64,000 nt of DNA from Plotosus lineatus (Eukaryota > Chordata > Actinopteri > Siluriformes > Plotosidae). The notes under the pieces are model-generated. The model was not told the DNA's origin, did no database searches, and saw nothing but the letters and a program-made list of their open reading frames with translations. Where the stretch lies: assembly GCA_024760905.1 (NCBI GenBank), contig CM045731.1, forward strand, positions 16,168,501 through 16,232,500. Direction: 5' to 3'. This document shows, piece after piece, positions 24,101 through 31,017 of this stretch; the first letter of the stretch is position 1, and the number at the start of each line of letters is the position of its first letter. The position numbers and the translations under genes were made by a program.

Positions 24101-27083
24101 TCACAGGGGATGATGAAGAGGTGGGTGTGTGTGGGTGTGTGTGGGTGTGGGTGGGTGTGTGGATGTGTCTTTACGAAAATGAAGGCCCGCTCGGTTGCAT
24201 GTAAGATTTTCAAAGGACATGTTGTGAACTGTGGGGTGTGTGATGCAGGAGTGGGAGGCTCTGCAGCAGAGCATCCAGCGGCGAGAGAGAGCCTTACTGG
24301 AGACCAAATCGAAGGTCACGCACCCTGTGTACAGTCTGTACTTCCCAGAGGAGAAGCAGGAGTGGTGGTGGCTCTACATCGCCGACCGCAGGGACCAGAC
24401 ACTGGTGTCTATGCCCTACCACGTCTGTACCCTCAAAGACACCGAGGAGGTGAATATAAATGGGTTTTATAGAAATACAGGAAGTGTGTGTGTTTCATGT
24501 GTCGTGGAGGTGCCGTGTGTAGGTACTGGGGGTGGGGGGGAGGGGATTAGATTAGATTCGGATCGCTGCCAACATCACGGCTCGTGACCGCAAGTGATCC
24601 GGTCCCGGATCAAAATTCATGAAAATACCCTTGAATACTTTTGGATTAAATGGCTGTTTAAACATGAAAGTAAATCAAAATTATATCAAACTATCTTCGG
24701 GGGAAAATGTGATCCAGTGGTCCCTTGCTACGTCGCGCTTCAGTTCCTGCGGCTTCAGTGCATCGTGGGTTTGTCAAAAATATTAATTGAAAATACGGAA
24801 ATTAAGGAAGAATGCAGGAAAAAGTTGAGGAAAATGCCACAAAACAAGGCCAATTATGCAAAAATAAAAAACGCAACCCCCCCAGGGGGCAGTGGTGGTC
24901 TAGTGGTATAGGACACTGGATCGCTAATCCAAAGGTTGGGGGTTCGAGTCCCACTCTCCACAAGGTTGTTGTCCCTGTCTCTACCCCCAAAGTGCAGCTA
25001 ACTGGGTTATCAAAGGCGGACCATGTCTCCCACTGTCTATGGTGTGAGGCATGTAAAAGAACCATTGGTGACTTTCGTAAACAGTAGGCTGCAAAGCCGT
25101 CGGCGTGTTTCAGCCTTGCGATGGCCTGGCGAGCTGTCCAGGGTGTACTCTGCCCTCGCCCAAAGTTGGCTGGGATGGGCACCAGCCTTCCCGCGACCCA
25201 AATTAGGATTAAGCGGGTACAGAAAATGACAACCCCCCAACAAAACTACTTACATTTTATGTGAAGTGTGTATTTATTTTATTTACATCTTAGGCATTAT
25301 TTTTGAATGTTTAATTGTTGTTATAAGCATTTATAGCACTGCATATGTATTTATTGATTATACACACACACACACACACATCTAGAAGATACGTTTACGT
25401 ACAGTATACGTCAGTCAGGGGGATCGATCCTACTTCGCGGAAATTGGTGGTCGCGGGGGTGGGGGGGGGGGGTCTCGGTCTCCATTAACCACGAAAAGTG
25501 AGGGATCCCTGTAAATATACATCACTGATAAGCCCATATTTTTGAGGCTACATTTAATATCCATAGCGTTATAGGGCCTTTTACTTTCCCTTTAGCAGTT
25601 TGAGCCTTTTTATCTGTAAATGTTTGACAAGCGGCTGGCATAAAGGGCTCATTTAACAAAAACTATTATCATCTGTATCTCAGGTGTTCTGTAACCGATT
25701 TAGATAAAGGAAGCACCAAGTTTTAGTTTCCTAGTAGTTCTACCACTCTAGATTAAAAAAGTGCATTTTAAATTATTCAGAAAAAAGTGTGTTGTGGAGA
25801 TGCAGTGTGCCCTCTGGTGGGCAAACTGTACATTTACAGCGCTTATAAAGCTAGTGAAGACAGATTTGTGTAGTCTGTGAGGAGAGAGAGAACACCAGTG
25901 TGGGACAGAAAGAGTATGATGAGATGGACCGAAAGGGAGAATTTTAGAGTGAGGGAAAGAATGAGCATGAATGATGGAGAGGGAGAGAGATAAGGACTAC
26001 AGTCAGATGGTGAGAGAGGGAGAGAGAGAGTGAGAGAGAGAATGAGTGAGAACAGAAGAATGTGAGAAAGAAAAAGAGCATGAGGGTGGAATAATAAAAC
26101 AAGGAAGGGATGTGAGAAAAGGAGAAAGGGGGGGTAGGTGGAGCTTGGAGAGAGGTGGAGAAAAGAGAATTAGAGACAGTAAAATGGAGTGGGAGAGAAA
26201 AGATGGAGAGAGTTAACAAGTGAACGATAGAGAGGGAAAAGGAAAGTCCGAGTGTAGGAGAAAGGGGGGGGGAACGAGGGAATGGATAAATGTAAGAGAG
26301 CGAGGGAGACGGAAGGAGGATATGTAGAGCGTGTGAGAGAGAGAGGAAGAGAATTAGACCGAGGGAGGAAGTGAGAGAGTGAGAACCAATGAGCGGGAGC
26401 GATGGAGAGGGAGAAGCAGCAAGTCGGAGTGAGGCAGGGAGAAAGTGCAGGAGAACGAGAGGGGGGGAAAGAACGAGGGAAAAATGTGTGAGGGAGAAAG
26501 ACTCGCTGCATCTTTCCCACAGTCGCTTGTTGCTAGGCAACCTCCATGCTGCAGTGTCTGTGTGAGTTTATAGAGAAGGAACAGACAGATCGGGGTGCAG
26601 TAATTCACCGATTGACATGAACGCAGTGTCAGGGTGAAGTGTGTGTGTGTGAGCGAGAGAGGGAGCGAGTGAGCGAGATCTGGTTTTATAATTGAATAAA
26701 GTTCTCTGTTTGTTTGTGTAGGTGGAGCTGAAATTTCCTGCTCCATCCAAAACGGGGAATTATCAGTATTCTGTCATCCTCCGATCCGACTCGTATATGG
26801 GACTGGATCAGGTTAAGCCGCTCAAGGTCAGATTGATTGAAGTCTATGTTCTTTATTATTTTTATTTTTATTTGTGTAACGATGGGGGGGGGGCGTGGTC
26901 AGACATACAAACAGGGATTTTGTGTGTGTGTGTCACCACCCCCAGTTGGAGGTGCATGAAGCAAAGGCCATGTTGGACAACCATCCACAATGGGACATCC
27001 CAGAGACTGAGGAGGAGGAGGAGGACCAGGAGGACAGCGACGGAATCGAGGAATCGGAAGACGATGACGAAGACAATGACTAA
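2215..27083 (+). CDS. sec63: SEC63 homolog, ER translocon J-domain protein (20 coding exons)
   Basis: SEC63 works with the SEC61 channel and SEC62 in the ER membrane. Its lumenal J domain activates BiP for protein import. Joined exons: 2215-2338, 3992-4091, 8023-8137, 8251-8363, 9231-9292, 9387-9445, 10681-10731, 10821-10929, 11262-11356, 21614-21746, 21845-21937, 22029-22174, 22262-22409, 22529-22611, 23541-23603, 23712-23879, 23965-24120, 24249-24449, 26722-26826, 26946-27083. They total 2262 nt, 753 residues plus stop; human SEC63 has 760. All introns are GT-AG and all phases fit. Membrane spans lie near residues 14-35, 77-93 and 190-208. The J domain is about 104-165 with HPD at 132-134. 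The Sec63/Brl region follows to about 708, interrupted by a Lys-rich then acidic linker (about 499-606), and the tail is acidic. The start MAGQQFQYDDSGN matches the family. No disabling change was seen. The exon calls come from reading homology and splice sites by eye. Confidence 0.97.
3157..3494 (-). mobile_element. tRNA-derived SINE in intron 1 (tail type 2)
   Basis: Minus-strand copy. Its tRNA-like head is at the right (B-box-like GACTCGAACCGCC complement near 3427-3440). Its left end is the tail complement TTCTGTAACCGCTTAATCC. It is flanked by ATTTATCTT at 3148-3156 and 3495-3503, a target-site duplication. The head matches the other SINEs in this gene, but the tail differs from those at 9992 and 17124. 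Confidence 0.85.
3992..4091 (+). CDS. sec63: SEC63 exon 2
   Basis: Codes residues 42-74, a basic segment with GRCQWYRLRL that links membrane spans 1 and 2. The acceptor is TTTTCTTACAG and the donor TTAA|GTAAGT. It leaves two bases of Lys75. Confidence 0.95.
4909..5637. repeat. Inverted repeat, about 230-bp arms
   Basis: The left arm (about 4909-5140) and right arm (about 5407-5637) are near reverse complements. For example, CTATGGTAGCTCAATG at 5091 matches CATTGAGCTACCATAG near 5441. The loop is about 266 bp. Confidence 0.85.
5195..5405 (+). pseudogene. Non-LTR retrotransposon APE endonuclease fragment
   Basis: Reads NVQSLRNKMDEL, one stop, then CSMLCFCETWL, IPDEAIAPAGYTAF. This is the N-terminal apurinic-endonuclease motif block (ETWL) of CR1/L2/Rex-type LINEs. 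It is a short broken relic inside the fold-back element and unrelated to the RTE-like copies. Confidence 0.75.
6063..7802. mobile_element. Pogo-like TIR element in intron 2 with a second element nested inside
   Basis: Its ends are CAGGGATCGCTCACTTTCC on the left and, on the complement, CAGGGATCCCTCACTACTT on the right, flanked by TA on both sides (6061-6062, 7803-7804). A second family (about 6262-7514) sits inside. The same outer family is at 16257-16862 and, inverted, at 24715-25511. Confidence 0.8.
6262..7514. mobile_element. Nested TIR element (family with CTACTTACGAAATTAATCCG ends)
   Basis: The left part reads CTACTTACGAAATTAATCCG and the right part GTTTCGTAAGTAGGGGGG, which are inverted ends slightly eroded at the tips. 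The interior matches the element at 18415-20965, including GGCTCCGCCCACACACAGGA. No transposase is visible. The open frames here are not coding. Confidence 0.7.
8023..8137 (+). CDS. sec63: SEC63 exon 3
   Basis: Codes residues 75-113: the second membrane span (LLFGWAIFILLAYKV) and the start of the J domain with YNPYEVLNLDP. The acceptor is CTTGACAG and the donor CCG|GTAAGA. Confidence 0.96.
8251..8363 (+). CDS. sec63: SEC63 exon 4 (J-domain HPD exon)
   Basis: Codes residues 114-150 plus two bases of Ala151. It carries J-domain helix II (KKQYRVLSLKF), the HPD loop at 8305-8313 that is needed to activate the Hsp70 partner, and helix III. The acceptor is GTCTGCAG and the donor AGC|GTAAGA. Confidence 0.97.
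9231..9292 (+). CDS. sec63: SEC63 exon 5
   Basis: Codes the end of the J domain, residues 151-171 (LTNDESRKNWETYGNPDG). The acceptor is GTTGACAG and the donor AGAG|GTAAAG. It leaves one base of codon 172. Confidence 0.95.
9387..9445 (+). CDS. sec63: SEC63 exon 6
   Basis: Codes residues 172-191, including FGIALPAWIVDQKNS, the strongly conserved stretch just before the third membrane span. The acceptor is GAAACAG and the donor CTG|GTACAT. Confidence 0.95.
9520..9700 (+). mobile_element. tRNA-derived SINE fragment in intron 6
   Basis: A B-box-like GGGTCCGATTCCCGGG near 9566-9581 is followed by GAGTTTGCATGTTCTCTCCG, a block very common in teleost SINEs. It is degraded, and its ends and target duplication were not resolved. 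Confidence 0.6.
9992..10364 (+). mobile_element. tRNA-derived SINE with LINE-matching tail (intron 6)
   Basis: The tRNA-like head carries a B box GGTTCGAATCC (10046-10056). Flanks are a perfect 11-bp duplication GCCTAATTTGC (9981-9991 and 10365-10375). The tail, CGCTGTGGCGATCCCTGAGG with AAAGGAAAAGAAG, matches the 3' tail of the RTE-like LINEs at 1783 and 15257, so that LINE family is its likely mobiliser. Confidence 0.9.
10681..10731 (+). CDS. sec63: SEC63 exon 7 (third membrane span)
   Basis: A 51-nt exon coding residues 192-208 (VLLVYGLAFMVILPVVV), the third membrane span. The acceptor is TTTGCAG and the donor GTG|GTAAGA. It is too short to stand out as an open frame by itself and is supported by family conservation and phase. 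Confidence 0.95.
10821..10929 (+). CDS. sec63: SEC63 exon 8
   Basis: Codes residues 209-244 (WWYRSIRYSGDQI is conserved) just after the third membrane span. The acceptor is GCTTTAAG, which is weak, and the donor AAC|GTAAGT. It leaves one base of Arg245. Confidence 0.95.
11262..11356 (+). CDS. sec63: SEC63 exon 9
   Basis: Codes residues 245-276 (EFDP, RPTDN), the start of the cytosolic Sec63/Brl region. The acceptor is TTCTACAG and the donor CAG|GTATGA. It is followed by the 10.3-kb intron that holds most of the transposable elements. Confidence 0.94.
11357..13205. other. Intron 9, left part: no gene recognised
   Basis: AT-rich intronic DNA with no open frame that I can support. A few stretches (about 12500-12960) look like degraded repeat DNA, but I could not classify them. 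Confidence 0.5.
13206..15282 (+). mobile_element. Non-LTR retrotransposon (RTE-like LINE), copy 2, in SEC63 intron 9
   Basis: It lacks the endonuclease domain (5' truncated) and starts in the linker before RT (VAGESVAKQHRMVVCRM). Readable pieces: 13206-13472, 13557-13790, 13744-14025, 14053-14631, 14628-15257. The RT box is intact here (FADD, 14506-14517). Defects are frameshifts near 13660 and 13750, a nonsense TAG at 14023-14025 in the KNKGDV(Q)SCGNY block, and the same frameshift as copy 1 at 14629. Against copy 1, the 5' half differs at many sites, but from roughly 14515 onward only about four substitutions were seen in 740 bp. The RT is not translatable in full. Confidence 0.9.
15283..15494 (+). 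repeat. Copy of the SEC63 upstream flank inside intron 9
   Basis: Matches 1784-1981, including the odd C run and the TTCGTCGAAGCTGGCTTC block. It joins copy 2 of the LINE on its left and a second LINE 3' end on its right. Confidence 0.85.
15495..15592 (+). mobile_element. LINE 3'-end remnant
   Basis: Starts in the LINE C-terminal codons (GATGCAGAGGATAGGGTGAG) and runs to the tail CTGTGGTGACCCCTGAAGGG. It looks like the displaced original 3' end of copy 2. Confidence 0.75.
15815..16017 (+). pseudogene. Transposon-derived zinc-finger-like exon fragment
   Basis: One frame reads GDCIRKINKPGKAICELC followed by TDIINYGARSKF before a stop, with a C-x2-C pair. A donor-like GTA|GTAAGT lies at about 16008-16013. 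The upstream DNA resembles the KEMDKVVKNKF segment at 18990. It appears to be the N-terminal zinc-finger exon of an unidentified transposon protein. A frameshift and a stop lie upstream. Confidence 0.5.
16204..16242. repeat. (TG)n microsatellite
   Basis: About 20 TG units beside the left end of the pogo-like element at 16257. The right end of that element also abuts a TG run (16861-16912). Confidence 0.95.
16257..16862. mobile_element. Pogo-like TIR element, short copy
   Basis: The left end reads GGGGATCCCTCACTCTCCG and the right end GCGAAGTAGCGAGGGATCCC, the same family as 6063-7802. No coding capacity. Confidence 0.75.
16861..16912. repeat. (TG)n microsatellite
   Basis: About 26 uninterrupted TG units directly after the TIR element. 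Confidence 0.95.
16929..17116. mobile_element. Small TIR element (about 190 bp)
   Basis: The left end is CAGTGGTACCTTGGTACTCA and the right complement CAGTGTACCGTACTCA, so the ends are inverted. It resembles MITE-type pogo/Tigger derivatives, but a TA duplication is not seen. Confidence 0.6.
17124..17462 (+). mobile_element. tRNA-derived SINE with LINE-matching tail (intron 9)
   Basis: The same head as the SINE at 9992, with B box GGTTCAAGTCC near 17178. It is flanked by a perfect 11-bp duplication ACTGTTATGGT (17113-17123 and 17463-17473). The tail TTTGCTGTGGCGACCCCTGA matches the RTE-like LINE. It inserted at the junction of the small TIR element and the LTR-like piece. Confidence 0.9.
17465..17826 (+). 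mobile_element. LTR-like fragment (solo LTR candidate)
   Basis: Starts with TGTTATGGTCTG and has TATAAAA at 17586-17592 and AATAAA at 17757-17762, the promoter-to-poly(A) layout of a retrotransposon LTR. Its last 76 bp are repeated inverted just downstream. No internal gag/pol sequence is present. It could be another promoter-bearing repeat. Confidence 0.45.
17751..17927. repeat. 76-bp-arm inverted repeat (hairpin), 25-bp spacer
   Basis: The left arm is 17751-17826 and the right arm 17852-17927. The arms differ at about 8 of 76 positions. AATAAA occurs on each strand, at 17757-17762 and as the complement at 17916-17921. Confidence 0.9.
18050..18111. repeat. (TA)n microsatellite
   Basis: About 30 uninterrupted TA units following a short TG run. 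Confidence 0.95.
18415..20965. mobile_element. Pogo-like TIR element interrupted by another transposon
   Basis: Its ends are CAGTCGGCCCTTTACTTATG on the left and, on the complement, CAGTTGGCCCTCTACTTACG on the right. Both are flanked by TA (18413-18414, 20966-20967). It is the same family as 6262-7514. A different TIR element occupies 18690-19988; without it the host would be about 1.25 kb. Confidence 0.82.
18690..19988 (+). mobile_element. Unclassified DNA transposon with 11-bp TIRs and coding-like segments
   Basis: The ends are a perfect inverted 11-mer, CAGGCATGTGA (18690-18700) and TCACATGCCTG (19978-19988). ACATACACAC occurs on both sides (left copy two bases away), possibly a 10-bp target duplication. 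Coding-like parts: 18960-19060 (SVIQRKDSARIKEMDKVVK, NKFMWEWMEK), 19071-19208 in another frame (GTFGVRAKIPKPYGLNSLF, DPVKRPVSVANRIVNFE) ending at a GAG|GTATGT donor-like site, and 19510-19649 (RPKRLSIQKDNKLSKAASR to KALKPKKH, stop). The frame change suggests internal deletion. The superfamily is not recognised. Confidence 0.65.
21614..21746 (+). CDS. sec63: SEC63 exon 10
   Basis: Codes residues 277-320 (LIRELGNINMKKKEPP, CPYSLKA-type CYPYSLKAYVL). The acceptor is GTCTGTAG and the donor AAG|GTAAAA. It leaves one base of Asp321. Confidence 0.95.
21845..21937 (+). CDS. sec63: SEC63 exon 11
   Basis: Codes residues 321-351 (KKCPALLQEMINVGCQL), a helical part of the Sec63/Brl region. The acceptor is TCTCGCAG and the donor ACAG|GTGCAC. 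The end reads ATSRTG, a few residues shorter than the human segment at this point. Confidence 0.93.
22029..22174 (+). CDS. sec63: SEC63 exon 12
   Basis: Codes residues 352-400 (FRAPRLSSIENCMKL, SPLLQLPH). The acceptor is TGTGCAG and the donor AAAG|GTACAC. Confidence 0.96.
22262..22409 (+). CDS. sec63: SEC63 exon 13
   Basis: Codes residues 401-449 (QDLVSLKDSDR, LGSFPHITM) of the Sec63/Brl region. The acceptor is CTCTTTCAG and the donor CAAG|GTAAGC. It leaves one base of Val450. Confidence 0.96.
22529..22611 (+). CDS. sec63: SEC63 exon 14
   Basis: Codes residues 450-477 (VLDDEDSNNITAGSIVTV), the start of the beta-rich part of the Brl region. The acceptor is CCGTGAAG and the donor TCT|GTAAGC. 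Confidence 0.95.
23165..23470. repeat. Degenerate short repeats (TAATTATGACTTAGCAT type) in intron 14
   Basis: Imperfect units around CTCATAATTATGATTTAGCAT and CTCATAAGTA recur about ten times. A similar block lies downstream of the gene at 28225-28490. Confidence 0.7.
23541..23603 (+). CDS. sec63: SEC63 exon 15
   Basis: A 63-nt exon coding residues 478-498 (EVFEKEQEASATVEE), the start of the charged linker. The acceptor is GTTTCAG and the donor GCA|GTAGGT. Confidence 0.93.
23712..23879 (+). CDS. sec63: SEC63 exon 16 (Lys-rich linker)
   Basis: Codes residues 499-554, a strongly basic segment (KKAGKAKKKKLTKKKP) that matches the human Lys-rich insert. The acceptor is CTTTTCAG and the donor AGC|GTAAGT. 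Confidence 0.94.
23965..24120 (+). CDS. sec63: SEC63 exon 17 (acidic linker)
   Basis: Codes residues 555-606, a Glu/Asp/Ser-rich segment (EEDDELSDKGSESDEGN). It is probably disordered and contains several casein-kinase-2-type acidic serines. The acceptor is TTTCCTAG and the donor GAG|GTGGGT. Confidence 0.93.
24249..24449 (+). CDS. sec63: SEC63 exon 18
   Basis: Codes residues 607-673, the most conserved C-terminal stretch (THPVYSLYFPEEKQEWWWLY, then MPYHVCTLKDTEE). It returns to the folded Sec63/Brl beta domain. The acceptor is TGATGCAG and the donor GAG|GTGAAT. Confidence 0.97.
24715..25511 (-). mobile_element. Pogo-like TIR element in intron 18, carrying a SINE
   Basis: Minus-orientation copy of the 6063-7802 family. 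The right end AGTGAGGGATCCCTG is followed by TA, and the left end starts CAGTGGTCCCTTGCTACG. A SINE (24882-25228) splits it. Confidence 0.75.
24882..25228 (+). mobile_element. tRNA-derived SINE in intron 18 (tail type 2)
   Basis: The head has GGTCTAGTGGTATAGGACAC and B box GGTTCGAGTCC near 24940. The tail AGGATTAAGCGGGTACAG is the same type as the intron 1 SINE at 3157. A CAACCCCCC repeat on both sides is a likely target duplication. Confidence 0.82.
25880..26520. repeat. Purine-rich (GA) tract in intron 18
   Basis: About 640 bp of imperfect GAGAGGGAGA-type sequence on the + strand, just before exon 19. It is not a regular array. The open frames on the opposite strand (Ser/Leu/Pro-rich) are composition artefacts. 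Confidence 0.8.
26722..26826 (+). CDS. sec63: SEC63 exon 19
   Basis: Codes residues 674-708 (VELKFPAPSKTGNYQYSV, SDSYMGLDQVKPLK), the end of the Brl domain. The acceptor is TTGTGTAG and the donor AAG|GTCAGA. Confidence 0.96.
26946..27083 (+). CDS. sec63: SEC63 exon 20 (acidic tail and stop)
   Basis: Codes residues 709-753: LEVHEAKAMLDNHPQWD followed by a Glu/Asp-rich tail ending EDDDEDND, then TAA at 27081-27083. The acidic tail is the SEC62-binding end in the known family. The acceptor is ACCCCCAG. Confidence 0.96.
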   Translation: MEVHEAKAMLDNHPQWDIPETEEEEEDQEDSDGIEESEDDDEDND

Positions 27084-27138
27084 TCCCGCCAGCGCTACAA
27101 AAAATGACTCGCACACCCATGTGCCCTGTCATGTCACA

Positions 27139-27178
<40 letters not shown>

Positions 27179-27405
27179 AACACACATACGTTCACAGGAA
27201 ACTTGGCAGCTCAAAAAGCGCCACCATACAAGATCGCAATGTAAACACAAACATGTGACATGTGAAATAACAGGTATGTGGTGATGCCCTGCCCCCCCAC
27301 ATTTTTTTTTTCTTTCACTTTAAAATTAGGTCACTTTCTTTCCTGCGGTGTGCCGTGGTGTCCGCAGTGATGCGTTTTAACCAAGTGCCGTTGAAGAGAA
27401 ATAAA
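27084..27405 (+). promoter_or_regulatory. SEC63 3' UTR with candidate poly(A) signal
   Basis: This untranslated stretch carries a CT/CA microsatellite (about 27140-27186) and an AATAAA at 27400-27405. Further AATAAA hexamers lie at 28592-28597 and 30170-30175. SEC63 transcripts in other vertebrates have long 3' UTRs, so the true end may be further right. Confidence 0.5.
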
Positions 27406-28224
27406 CAGACTGCTTCCCTCAAAAACAGAAACCTCTTTTTTTTATTTTATTTTATTTTTTTTTTCATTTATTTATTTTTTTTTTAAGGTGTTGATCAGTA
27501 ACTGGATGATTTTTCTACTTTCAAGTATTTCTTACACTTTCTGCACATTTCTTGTGTAAAGGGAATACCTGGTCAGGACGGGGGCGTCGCCATGGGCGGT
27601 TTAATGGGTGCACGTGGTGTGGTGTTGAGGGATTATAGGAAAGGTGTGAATGTGCATCATCTCATTTTAGTTTTCACGCTCATGATGATTTTACAACATT
27701 CCACAGCCAGGAGTTTAGCGCCCCCACCCTGCGTGATGGGGTGGATCGCACACCTAATATAGCTCCGTGTCAATCTTGGGTCAATCTCGCTGGCTGGATG
27801 TCATCATCATTGTTGTCATTACATCCATCCCCTCCCCCACAGACTAACTCCATGTCATTGTATCTTGTTTAGAATTTGGCGGAAATCTAAATCCCTGAGT
27901 TTTAGAACAACGTGAAATAACGAGCTAAAAAAAAGGGTGGGGTGGTGGGGGGGGTCTCGGCATCGCAAGGCTACTATTAATCTCAATCCAGTTAAACTCC
28001 ATTTATTTATTTACGTCACATTCCACTTGTGTTAATATCCCGCCTTATTTGCTTACTTGAAATGGACAGAGCGCCAGTTTTAACGAGACTGACGGGGTTT
28101 TTTTTCCGGGAGATCTTGAGCTGTATTCCACTCGGGCATGCCTTTACATTCGAAATAAAATACGAAATTAGCGTCTCCGACACCTTCCGGTGCGGAATCC
28201 CATCTCACCCACTCGAGGAACAAA

Positions 28225-28490
28225 TGTCACAATTATGACATGGCCAAGTGGTAATTATTAAATCGTAACTACCAGTTAGTAAGTTGTAACTATAAGAAGC
28301 TATGCCGTGCTTATTTGTAAGTTGTAACTACGAGATACCGGATCAGATCATAATTGAGACATTTATTCATAATCAACATTTTGTAATTATGAGAAGGCCA
28401 AGTCATAATTATGCAGCGGCTTTGTTGTAATTGAGGTATGCAAGTCATAATCATGATTTTGTTATCTCATCATGACTTGCACGTGACTTT
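28225..28490. repeat. Degenerate AAGTCATAATTATGA-type repeats
   Basis: Imperfect short units (AAGTCATAATTATG, AAGTTGTAACTA) lie downstream of SEC63. They are related in style to the intron 14 block at 23165-23470. Confidence 0.65.
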
Positions 28491-29827
28491 TTTCTCTAGT
28501 GGTGGATATGGGCTTCTGTAGTCCTACGCACCGTACGAACGTTTCAGTTCAAGTGTAAAATTTTTAATGTTCTCATTTCGAATTAAATTGGAATAAAAAG
28601 AAATCTTGTTTGTAAACAGTGAGTATCTCTTTAAAGTTGGACCGTTGTTGGACCGGCGGCCCGGTTTTCTTCTCTGTTCGGATTTCGTTAGTTTAGGTGG
28701 CATGGTTTGTTTACTTTTGTAGCGGTAATGATTTTAGATCGTCAGGGTGCACTTGATGGCTGTGTTTGGATGTTGTTTTGCGGGAGAGCGGCGGATGGAG
28801 GATGAGAGTCTGGTGTTATTGACCAGACGGAGGCGACATACTGTCTTGTGGTCGATGCGTGGTCTGTTTTATATCAGCAGAGCGAGTGGCGAGGGAGAAC
28901 CCGAGCTTTATTCTTCATCCTGGAGAAGCTCTTTGTTTAGGCTGTGACAGGCCCGGCTGTAGTAGTGATGTGGACGTTACTAATGTTCTGGATGTCCGCT
29001 GTCAGGCTTCTAGTCAGGTAATAATACTAAAATAGGATGGATTTGAACTTCCTGTGGGTGAGGTTGATTTAGTTTTCAACTGAAAATGTGTTTCAGTGGA
29101 ATTTTTGGATGATTTATTTTTTTATTATTATTATTATTATTAATTATTATTATTATGTTGTCCAGCTGTGCTTGAATGTGTACTTGTGATCTGACAGATC
29201 TGTTCATTACTGCTCTGGGGAAGATGTTCTGAAGGCAAGCATGGATTGTGGACATATCTGCCCTTTTAATTACTACACCCGCCACCACCACCCACCACAC
29301 CCACCACCGCCTTCTGATACATACAGGACTTGATTGATGGACCCTATTGTCACCTGTCATTTACAGGTTCATGTGAAGATTTTTTTTTTTATTATTAGCC
29401 GTTTATTATCCTTAGACCGTATTATTTTACACCATTTTGGGAATAGCATTAGCTTAAAGAAATTTGCAATTTTCCTGTTTTGTTTGTTTGTGTGTTTGTT
29501 TGTTTGTTTTGGGTTTTTTTTTTTTTTTTTAAATCATTGTGTTTAGGTTGCCCACTTGATCCAGTTGAATATTTCAGATCCAGACCACTGTAGTGCTTTA
29601 GAATGACGTGTATGAGAAGCTGTGACAAGGAATATTGGTGAAAATAAATACGCCTTTGTACACACACGCGCGCGCACGCACACACACACACACACACAGA
29701 TATTGAAATAGGCCAATAAAGGCTTGAGCTGTATAGTCCAGCAAAACAAGCCGTTAAAGAGGTGTAGTGCCCAGAAAACCAGTATGTCTGCCACTTTTGT
29801 TTACAAGAATACTAATTGTAAAAAAGG

Positions 29828-29896
<69 letters not shown>

Positions 29897-31017
29897 TGTA
29901 TTTAAGTCATTTTAAATAAAATAATTTTTAAAATTACTTTTTTCAGAGTTTGGAGCTGTACATCAAATATTTCCAGACACTCGGTTTTTCTGGTACAAAG
30001 AAATTAATAATACAGACCCAGGTTCCTCAAGTGCTTATTTTTATTTTTTGTGTTGTGTTCAAGTCCCTTGAACTTTAATTTGCATTATAAAAGTCTCCTG
30101 ACTGAGTGCATCTGGGTCACGTGATGATTTTTACCTGTGGTAGGTAAGTTGTTTGCGGTTTTACCCCCCAATAAAGCAAACAGTTTTTTTTTTTTTTTTC
30201 CTATTAATTAATTTTTTGAGTTGTTCACACCTTGTGTTGTTGCTCTGTTGTTTATTTTGCAGTGGAAGTGCACAGGTAGAAATAGTGCCCCCTGTCGCTG
30301 GACCAGTGGAAACACTCGCTGATTGATTTCCAGAGAGCTTAGTGGCTTTAAAGTCGGAGTTGGATTTTTGAGAATCTTTTTAAAAATAATTTAAAATTGT
30401 GATTTCTGATGTTTGTGATTTTTCCTGGTGCCGGTCCGTTATTACAGATTCATAGACGTGACTCTCTCAACTCGAATTCCTCGAAACGACTTGAAAACAA
30501 CTCGGATTTCCGCTGAATGGTAAATCGAGGTGAGATTAAAAGTCGGCCGACAGTTTACATGCAGGTGGCTCGCTGCACGGAGTTTGATGACCGGACAAAA
30601 GCGCATCACGTGACCCTCGGTGGAGTTTTGCGCGTGAATTAAGAAGAAATACGCGGTTCTGTTTTTTTATAAACAGTACACTTCCAGCAGTGGAGAATCA
30701 GCAGCAGCAGCACGAGGGGTTGTAGATTTGAAGATATTTGAAGGTGTGCTGCAGTTTCCTGAACTTGGCTTTGGGATTTCGGTTTAAAACAGCAGAATTT
30801 TTTTTAAAGATTTTTATGGAGGATTGCCAAATACAATTTGAAATAAAGTGGGGAAAAAAATAAATAAATTAAATTAAAGACTTTTACTGGACTCATTTCT
30901 TTTCAGTTCTGAAAAGTTCTGCTTTTATTATTAATAATAACAATAATAATTAGATAGGCCAGACAAAGAGACAGATCGGACAGATAGATAGTCCAGACGG
31001 AGAGACACATGGAGATA
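28491..31017. other. Intergenic or distal 3' UTR, no gene recognised
   Basis: AT-rich unique-looking DNA with a (TA)n run at 29833-29891 and AATAAA hexamers at 28592 and 30170. CACGTG E-boxes lie at 30118-30123 and 30607-30612. Short open frames here show no protein signature that I recognise. Confidence 0.5.

Noticed and set aside
25944..26540. A 198-residue minus-strand frame in SEC63 intron 18
   Set aside because: It is the complement of a GA-rich tract and made of Ser/Leu/Pro/His runs. There is no sign of a gene.
28029..28238. A short plus-strand frame downstream of SEC63
   Set aside because: 69 residues with no recognisable motif and no splice or promoter context. I cannot support it as a gene.
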